In this document: positions 59,393 to 64,000 of the stretch, piece by piece
How the letters are laid out: each line of letters starts with the position of its first letter
How positions within the stretch are numbered: position 1 is the first letter of the stretch
NCBI RefSeq assembly: GCF_011758765.1
Contig: NZ_JAANOU010000001.1
Span: 992,001 to 1,056,000, forward strand
Direction of reading: 5' to 3'
DNA length: 64,000 nt
Source of the DNA: Amycolatopsis viridis
GTDB lineage: Bacteria > Actinomycetota > Actinomycetes > Mycobacteriales > Pseudonocardiaceae
Notes under the pieces: generated by a model
The model's database searches: none
Told to the model about the DNA's origin: nothing
Seen by the model: only the letters and a program-made list of their open reading frames with translations
Program-made: the position numbers and the translations under genes

Positions 59393-60331
59393 GGAGGTGA
59401 CCACCCGCCCCTCCACCGTCGACTCCAGGTGCCACACCCCGGGCGCCGGCCGGACGCGCAGCAGCTCGGGCACCCGCACGCTGCCCACCGCGCACACCCG
59501 GCCCAGGTCGTTGCGGACGAGGTCGGTGATCATCACGTTCTCCGCGACGTCCTTGACCGACTCGCGCAGCTGCCGGGCCAGCACGTCGTCCGCCGGGCCG
59601 CGCCGGGGGAGCGTCCCCTTGATCGGCGTGGACCGGACCCGGTCGCCGTGCCGGGCGAGGAACAGCTCCGGCGACAACGACACCACGCTGCCCCACCCGC
59701 CGGTGAGGAACGCCGCCCGGCGCGGTTGCAGGCGCCGCACCCCGGCCGCGAACAACGCCGCCGGGGAACCGGCGAACGAGCCCTCGAACCGGGTGCAGAT
59801 GTTGGCCTGGAACAGTTCTCCCGCCTCGATCGCGTGCACGCACGCCTTGACCGCGTCGGCGTGCTCGGCCGGCAGGGGCCGGTGCAACGGCCCCGCCCGC
59901 CAGGTCACGGACGGCGCCGGCCGCGTCAGCAGCTCGGCGAACTCCGCCGCCCGGTCGTCGCCGAGCGATTCGAACCACCACCAGCCGTCGGCGTCCAGCC
60001 GGAGTACGTGGTCGGCCCATCCCCACACCGCGGCCGGCAGCGGGGTGCGCCGCCCGGACGGGTCGGTCAGGTCGTAGGACAGGTAGCCGAACCACCCGCC
60101 GCCGACCGTGCCCGGCGGCGCGTCGACCGGGGGACAGCGGTCCGGTACCGAGAACGCGTCGGACGACGGCTCCAAGCAGACCTCCGGCGCCAGGACGGCC
60201 CGCGAGCCGAACCAGTCGCCGCACAGCCCGGCCGCCGTGCCCAGACCGCGGAGGCGGGCCCGCTCCTCGAGCAGCAGCAGCACCTCGTCCGGTGTTCTGC
60301 CCCGGCCCAGTCTCGTCCGCGTGACCTGCAC
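59093..60331 (-). CDS. pabB: Aminodeoxychorismate synthase component I
   Basis: 412 residues. Chorismate-binding fold with STPIKGTLPRRG: the Lys in PIKGT forms the covalent intermediate specific to PabB (anthranilate synthases have PIAGT). Also ENVMITDLVRNDLGRVCAVGSV, PPGSVTGAPKIRALELI and GVGGGITADSA. Makes 4-amino-4-deoxychorismate for folate with a separate glutaminase (PabA), which is not in the window. The GTG start is the first in a frame with good homology; the N-terminus is a shortened form found in stand-alone actinomycete PabB. Confidence 0.93.
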   Translation of the reverse strand: MQVTRTRLGRGRTPDEVLLLLEERARLRGLGTAAGLCGDWFGSRAVLAPEVCLEPSSDAFSVPDRCPPVDAPPGTVGGGWFGYLSYDLTDPSGRRTPLPAAVWGWADHVLRLDADGWWWFESLGDDRAAEFAELLTRPAPSVTWRAGPLHRPLPAEHADAVKACVHAIEAGELFQANICTRFEGSFAGSPAALFAAGVRRLQPRRAAFLTGGWGSVVSLSPELFLARHGDRVRSTPIKGTLPRRGPADDVLARQLRESVKDVAENVMITDLVRNDLGRVCAVGSVRVPELLRVRPAPGVWHLESTVEGRVVTSDADLLAATFPPGSVTGAPKIRALELIAELEPRPRGVYTGAIGLASPVAGLELNVAIRTFELHGDRIALGVGGGITADSAADAEWQECLHKAAPLEALLA

Positions 60332-60347
60332 CGGGACATTGTCGGTG

Positions 60348-61013
60348 TCAGTGCCGGGTCACCGTGAACGCGGTGCCGTCGGCGGAGATGGCGCTGGGCG
60401 ACCAGGTGTAGGTCCCGCGGTCGTCCGCCTCGAGCCTGGTGGGGCCGGTGTCGGCGAGGTCGGTGCCGTTGAACCGGACGCCGGTGAACTGCACCCCGCC
60501 CGGGATGGCGGGGTAGGAGTCGGTGGGGGACTCGATGACCGCCTCGGCGGACGAGTGCTGCGAGCTGAGCGTCCTGGTGGCCGTCTGCGTCCAGCCACGT
60601 GTGGTGTCGCTGAGGTCGAGGCGGTAGGTGTTCGCGCCGGTGCGGGTCACGGTGGCGGTGATGTGGTCACCGGCGGAGACCGGGTTGGCGAAGTAGACCG
60701 GGGGCGCCGGGTACATCTCGTACCAGGCCCGGTAGACGGGCCGGCCGCTGGAACAGTCGGTCGACACGCCGGTCTGCTCCACGGTCGGCGAGCCGTCCCC
60801 GTCGATGCCGACCCACGGCGCGAAGAGGTCCTTGGTGGAGGTGCAGGTCACCGACGGCTCGACCCAGCCGGCGGTGGCCGAGGTGAAGCTGCCGACGCTG
60901 ACGTAACCACCCCAGTTGCCGCCCGGGAAGTCCAGGGCGCCGAACGTGGGTGCGGTCGCCGCGGGAGCGGTGACGGCGGAGAGGACGAGGACGGCGACGA
61001 GGGCGCATTTCAT
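60348..61013 (-). CDS. Secreted G1-family glutamic endopeptidase (eqolisin)
   Basis: 221 residues. A signal peptide (MKCALVAVLVLSAVTAPAATA) leads to the jelly-roll of peptidase family G1: NWGGYVS, GWVEPSVTC, WVGIDGDGSPTVEQTGV and SSAEAVIESPTD. The catalytic pair is Q80 (VEQTG) and E161 (VIESP). Acid-active protease expected outside the cell. No propeptide longer than a few residues is visible. GATACT six bases upstream of the ATG suggests a leaderless message. Confidence 0.9.
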   Translation of the reverse strand: MKCALVAVLVLSAVTAPAATAPTFGALDFPGGNWGGYVSVGSFTSATAGWVEPSVTCTSTKDLFAPWVGIDGDGSPTVEQTGVSTDCSSGRPVYRAWYEMYPAPPVYFANPVSAGDHITATVTRTGANTYRLDLSDTTRGWTQTATRTLSSQHSSAEAVIESPTDSYPAIPGGVQFTGVRFNGTDLADTGPTRLEADDRGTYTWSPSAISADGTAFTVTRH

Positions 61014-61112
61014 GGTTCGAGTATCGGAGGTGGGAAATTCGCGCACCAGCTGCTTCCGCCGCAAAGGGGTCGCCCAAGGTGGTGGCAAGCTGCGGTGACG
61101 CCGTGTCGCACC

Positions 61113-61124
61113 TAGCGTCGGGGC
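61113..61124 (+). promoter_or_regulatory. Leaderless -10 element of the DUF4185 gene
   Basis: TAGCGT at 61113-61118, six bases, then ATG. Same arrangement as at 45526; no ribosome site precedes the ATG. Confidence 0.5.
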
Positions 61125-62120
61125 ATGGTTCGGGTCATCGGGACGGAGCGGATCGCCAAGATCACCGGCGCGGATTCGATCAACCGCACGGATCGGTTCG
61201 CCATTCACGGCACCGACCTCGGCATCCTGTGGGACGGCGGGGACGGCCGCGTGTTCGTGTTGTTCGGGGACACCTTCGGCGAGGGCTGGGGCGGCGACGG
61301 TGGCGGCCCGGACAGCGCGGACTGGCGCAGCAACGTCCTCGCGTTCTCGACCACGACGGACCTGGCGTCCGGCCTGACGCTGGACGGTGTGGTCGCCCGG
61401 CCGGACGGCACCGCGGCCCAGGTCATCGCCCGTGACGACCGGCCGGACGAGGTCGGCGAGGTCACCGTCATCCCGAACTCGGGCCTGGCGGTCGGCGGGC
61501 TGCAGGTCGCGCATTACATGTCGGTGCGGCAGTGGGGTCCGCCGGGGAAGTGGACCACGAACTACTCGGGACTGGCGGTCTCCGACGACGGCGGCCGCAC
61601 CTGGGCGAAACCGTGGAGTGCGCGCTGGATCAACCGCGCCGAGCGGGACGACCCGTTCCAGATGGGCGCACTGGCCCGCGAGGGTGACCACGTCTACCTC
61701 TTCGGCACCACCAACGGCCGGCACGGTCCCGCGTACCTCGCCCGCACCGCGATCCCGTACCTGCTCGACGCGTCCTCCTACGAGTACTTCGACGGCCGTG
61801 GCTGGATTCGCGACGAGTTCGCCGCCGCGCCCGTCCTGCCCGGGCCGGTCGGGGAGCTCTCCGTCGCCTACGACGGCCACCTCGGACAGTGGCTCGCTCT
61901 GCACCTGGACGACCCGGGCGGTGCGATCCTGCTGCACTCCGCCGACCGCCTGACGGGGCCCTGGTCGCCGGGCGTGGTCGCGGTGCCCGGGCACCAGTAC
62001 CCCGGGCTCTACGGCGGGTACCTGCACCCGTGGGCGCTGGACGGACCGGACATCTACTACCTGATGTCGCAGTGGGGCCCGTACAACGTGTTCCTCATGC
62101 GCAGCCGGCTAGAGCAGTAG
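61125..62120 (+). CDS. DUF4185 protein (GH183-like, possible D-arabinanase)
   Basis: 331 residues matching DUF4185, a five-bladed propeller-like family: IHGTDLGILWDGGDGRVFVLFGDTFGEGW, WRSNVLAFSTTTDLASGLTLDG, NYSGLAVSDDGGRTWAKP, FQMGALAREGDHVYLFGTTNGRHG. Members of this family include endo-D-arabinanases (GH183) that act on arabinogalactan. No signal peptide is seen, which is unusual for a wall enzyme. It overlaps the convergent GH25-like gene by 12 bases. Confidence 0.85.
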   Translation: MVRVIGTERIAKITGADSINRTDRFAIHGTDLGILWDGGDGRVFVLFGDTFGEGWGGDGGGPDSADWRSNVLAFSTTTDLASGLTLDGVVARPDGTAAQVIARDDRPDEVGEVTVIPNSGLAVGGLQVAHYMSVRQWGPPGKWTTNYSGLAVSDDGGRTWAKPWSARWINRAERDDPFQMGALAREGDHVYLFGTTNGRHGPAYLARTAIPYLLDASSYEYFDGRGWIRDEFAAAPVLPGPVGELSVAYDGHLGQWLALHLDDPGGAILLHSADRLTGPWSPGVVAVPGHQYPGLYGGYLHPWALDGPDIYYLMSQWGPYNVFLMRSRLEQ

Positions 62121-62723
62121 GTCGGCGAGGGTGAACGGGTAGACGAGGGCGTCCATCCCGATGGGGCCGGCCACGCCGGGCATCGGCGGCACCGAGCTGT
62201 GCTCGTGCAGCGCCAGGCGCGGGTGGAACCAGCCGGGCCGGCCGGGGATGTCGTTGTGCCGCGCCACCCACAGCACGACCTCGCGATCGGCCCATTTCTC
62301 CGGGTGCAGCCGGCGCAGCCAGAGCCCGTAGTCGGCGTACACGACGACCCGCTCGATACCGGCGGTCTGCCGCACGGTCTTGATCCACGCCCGCACGAAC
62401 CGGTCGTCGACGCCTTCCGCCTCGACCTCCAGCGTGGGCGCGAGCGAACCCGGTCCGAACACGCCGAGCCCGCGTCCGGCCCGGACGCACAGCTCCGCCT
62501 GGTCGTGCGGCGCGCCCGGCCGCGCGTAGTGCCGGATGCCGGTGCGGATACCCGCCTGCTGCGCGGCCTCGATCTGCTTGCCCGCGCCGTGGTCGAGCCA
62601 GTTCGTGTTCTCGGTGACGGTGATGGAGGCGAACGAGACGGCGCCGGCGCGGACTGCGTCCCAGTCCGCCACCGTCGCGTGCAGCGCGAGGTTGATCCCG
62701 CGCTCGGTGCTGCCCTCGGTCAC
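62109..62723 (-). CDS. GH25-like (lysozyme-family) protein
   Basis: 204 residues shaped like a GH25 muramidase: GINLALHATVADWDAVRAGAVSFASITVTENTNW, the QIEAAQQAGIRTGIRHYARPG strand, and WIKTVRQTAGIERVVVYADYGLWLRRL. At the catalytic D-x-E site it has LEVEAEG, with Glu where Asp is usual, so activity is uncertain. No signal peptide. GTG at 62723 preferred; a TTG at 62753 would lengthen it by ten residues. Confidence 0.75.
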   Translation of the reverse strand: MTEGSTERGINLALHATVADWDAVRAGAVSFASITVTENTNWLDHGAGKQIEAAQQAGIRTGIRHYARPGAPHDQAELCVRAGRGLGVFGPGSLAPTLEVEAEGVDDRFVRAWIKTVRQTAGIERVVVYADYGLWLRRLHPEKWADREVVLWVARHNDIPGRPGWFHPRLALHEHSSVPPMPGVAGPIGMDALVYPFTLADLLL

Positions 62724-62899
62724 GCCGCCGCCCTGTTCCCGAACTCTTCGCAAGAAACCGTGTGGTCACCATAAGCGCGAAGAGCCCCGGTCGCCGTGTC
62801 GACGCACCACCCGAAAGCGGTGTGACCCACGCCAACCGCACCCGCCGCCCGCGGCGGTGACGACGCGGGCGGCGGACGGGGTCCAGTCCACTGTGGAGG

Positions 62900-63667
62900 T
62901 CAGGCGTTCTCCTTCTGGAAGGTGCGGGTGCCCCAGAAGACCGCGAGCGCGGCCATCACCACCAGGATGATGGATCCGGTCGCGAGCGCGTCGATCGTGA
63001 GGTCACCGCGGAACGCGGCCCGTTCGGCGTCGACGACGTGGGTGAACGGATTGATCCGGGAAATGGTGAACAGCCAGTTCGGGGCCAGGATGCTGGTGAT
63101 CGGCAGCAGGATGCCGGACAGCAGCAGCACCGGCATCAGCACGGCGTTGAGCAGGGCCGGGAACGCCTGCTCGCTCTTCAGCGTCAGCGCCACCGCGTAC
63201 GAGGCGGATGCGAGCGTGGCCGCGACCAGCCCGACGATCACCAGGCTCAGCAGCACCCCGCCCAGCGGTGCGTCCAGTCCGAACGCGACGTAGGCCAGCA
63301 CCGTGATCAGCGCGGCCTGGAAGACCGCCTGGATCACGTTGTTCGCGACCTTGCCCAGCAGCAGCCCGGCCCGGCTGGCCGGTGTGACCCGCAACCGCTC
63401 CAGCACCCCGCTGCGGAAGTCCATGAGCAGCGAGAACCCGGCGAACGAGGAGCTGAACAGCGCCAGCTGGACGATCAGCGCCGGGGTCAGGATGGTCCAG
63501 CTGCTGCCCGGCGGGAACCCCGGCGTGCTGCTGACCACCTTCTCCATCAGCGGACCGAACAGCACCAGGTAGAGCACCGGCTGCATGATGCCGATCATGA
63601 CCCAGGCGGGGTTGCGCATGGACAGCGTCCAGTCCCGCTTGAAGATCAGCCAGGTGTCACGCAACAT
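62900..63667 (-). CDS. DrrB-like ABC-2 exporter permease
   Basis: 255 residues, six membrane helices (FKRDWTLSMRNPAWVMIGIMQPVLYLVLFGPLM; FRSGVLERLRVTPASRAGLLLGKVANNVIQ; LPITSILAPNWLFTISRINPFTHVVDAERAAF). Partner of the ATPase cut by the window edge, whose stop lies 11 bases inside this gene. Probable drug or lipid exporter. Confidence 0.93.
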   Translation of the reverse strand: MLRDTWLIFKRDWTLSMRNPAWVMIGIMQPVLYLVLFGPLMEKVVSSTPGFPPGSSWTILTPALIVQLALFSSSFAGFSLLMDFRSGVLERLRVTPASRAGLLLGKVANNVIQAVFQAALITVLAYVAFGLDAPLGGVLLSLVIVGLVAATLASASYAVALTLKSEQAFPALLNAVLMPVLLLSGILLPITSILAPNWLFTISRINPFTHVVDAERAAFRGDLTIDALATGSIILVVMAALAVFWGTRTFQKENA

Positions 63668-64000
63668 GGGCGGCCTCCGGGTGTGACTGGGTCTGCTCGG
63701 CGTCCCGCAGGGACCGGCCGGTGAGCGTGAGGAACACGTCGTCCAGCGTCGGCCGGTGCACCTGCATCGAGGTCATCGCGATGCCGTCGGCGTCCAGCCG
63801 GCGCAGCAGCTCCGGAAGCACGGTGTCCCCGCGCGGCACGCGGAAGCGCACCACGCCCTCGCCGGTGGTCACCTCGTGCGCGCCGTCGAGGCGCCCGGCG
63901 ACCTCCGCCGCGGCCACCACGAACTCCGGGGCGACGCCGATCGTGACGCCGTCCCCGGACACGCGCGCCTTGAGCGAGTCCGGTGACCCCTCGGCCACGA
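63657..64000 (-). CDS. ABC exporter ATPase, C-terminal part (DrrA-like, truncated by window)
   Basis: The last 113 or so residues of a DrrA-type ATPase: AEGSPDSLKARV (the 'P.eLK' junction), then a small domain ending HRPTLDDVFLTLTGRSLRDAEQ. The ATP-binding core lies beyond the window. The 11-base overlap with the permease gene indicates coupling. Confidence 0.92.
   Translation of the reverse strand, partial: VAEGSPDSLKARVSGDGVTIGVAPEFVVAAAEVAGRLDGAHEVTTGEGVVRFRVPRGDTVLPELLRRLDADGIAMTSMQVHRPTLDDVFLTLTGRSLRDAEQTQSHPEAAHVA

Noticed and set aside
1-64000. tRNA, rRNA, CRISPR, insertion sequences, prophage or biosynthetic megasynthase genes
   Set aside because: Looked for typical signatures (cloverleaf arms with CCA ends, regularly spaced repeats, DDE transposases, integrases, PKS/NRPS modules) and saw none.

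Overview
The window is one contiguous stretch of very GC-rich chromosome with dense, often translationally coupled genes, frequent GTG starts, leaderless-looking promoters and families typical of filamentous actinomycetes: SARP/AfsR, CGNR, NmtR and BTAD regulators, DUF35, an Eis-like protein, a Pmt/RsmI pair and a DasR-like site. The gene set fits a pseudonocardial actinomycete such as Amycolatopsis. That assignment is inference, since no rRNA or other marker gene is present.

Layout. 1-4602: sugar-type ABC importer (truncated binding protein, double ATPase, permease) with a Gfo/Idh/MocA dehydrogenase. 4657-8287: CGNR-zinc-finger regulator divergent from a VOC protein / PNPOx-like flavoprotein / ferredoxin / ferredoxin reductase operon, with three TCTAACC sites around a strong promoter. 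8383-23182: a putative catabolic regulon with an AAT-family permease, an Ltp2-like aldolase/DUF35 pair, an SDR, an Eis/SCP2-like protein, a TetR regulator, an acyl-CoA ligase, an M20 amidohydrolase, a cyclase-family hydrolase and a Liv-type ABC importer. Five copies of one TetR-type operator motif (RGCGAKCGNTYRYT) sit in its promoter regions. 23179-28822: branched-chain amino acid catabolism (Lrp regulator, orphan IlvN-like ACT protein, E1alpha, E1beta, E2, Leu/Val dehydrogenase).

28843-36416: LysR/MFS pair around a 23-bp palindrome, a decayed DUF4097 gene, and a DrrAB-type exporter preceded by three 11-bp-spaced GTGTCAG heptads and followed by a convergent SARP/AfsR-like regulator. 36529-40014: FUSC-type membrane protein, MarR regulator and two bPH2 membrane proteins. 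40031-42275: NmtR-like nickel/cobalt sensor divergent from a P1B-4 metal ATPase. 42260-48829: TetR/SGNH hydrolase, GH20 hexosaminidase with a DasR-like site, propionyl-CoA synthetase and a DUF1963 protein.

48830-64000: a gene-poor stretch with a tandem repeat, an unusual membrane Ser/Thr kinase, a methyltransferase, Pmt and RsmI, a degenerate repeat region, and a DUF1989/flavin reductase/MFS operon. This is followed by a decayed partial duplication of that operon and of pabB, interrupted by an OsmC gene. The window closes with intact pabB, a G1-family glutamic peptidase, a DUF4185 protein, a GH25-like protein and an ABC-2 exporter cut by the window edge. I saw no tRNA, rRNA, CRISPR array, insertion sequence or prophage.
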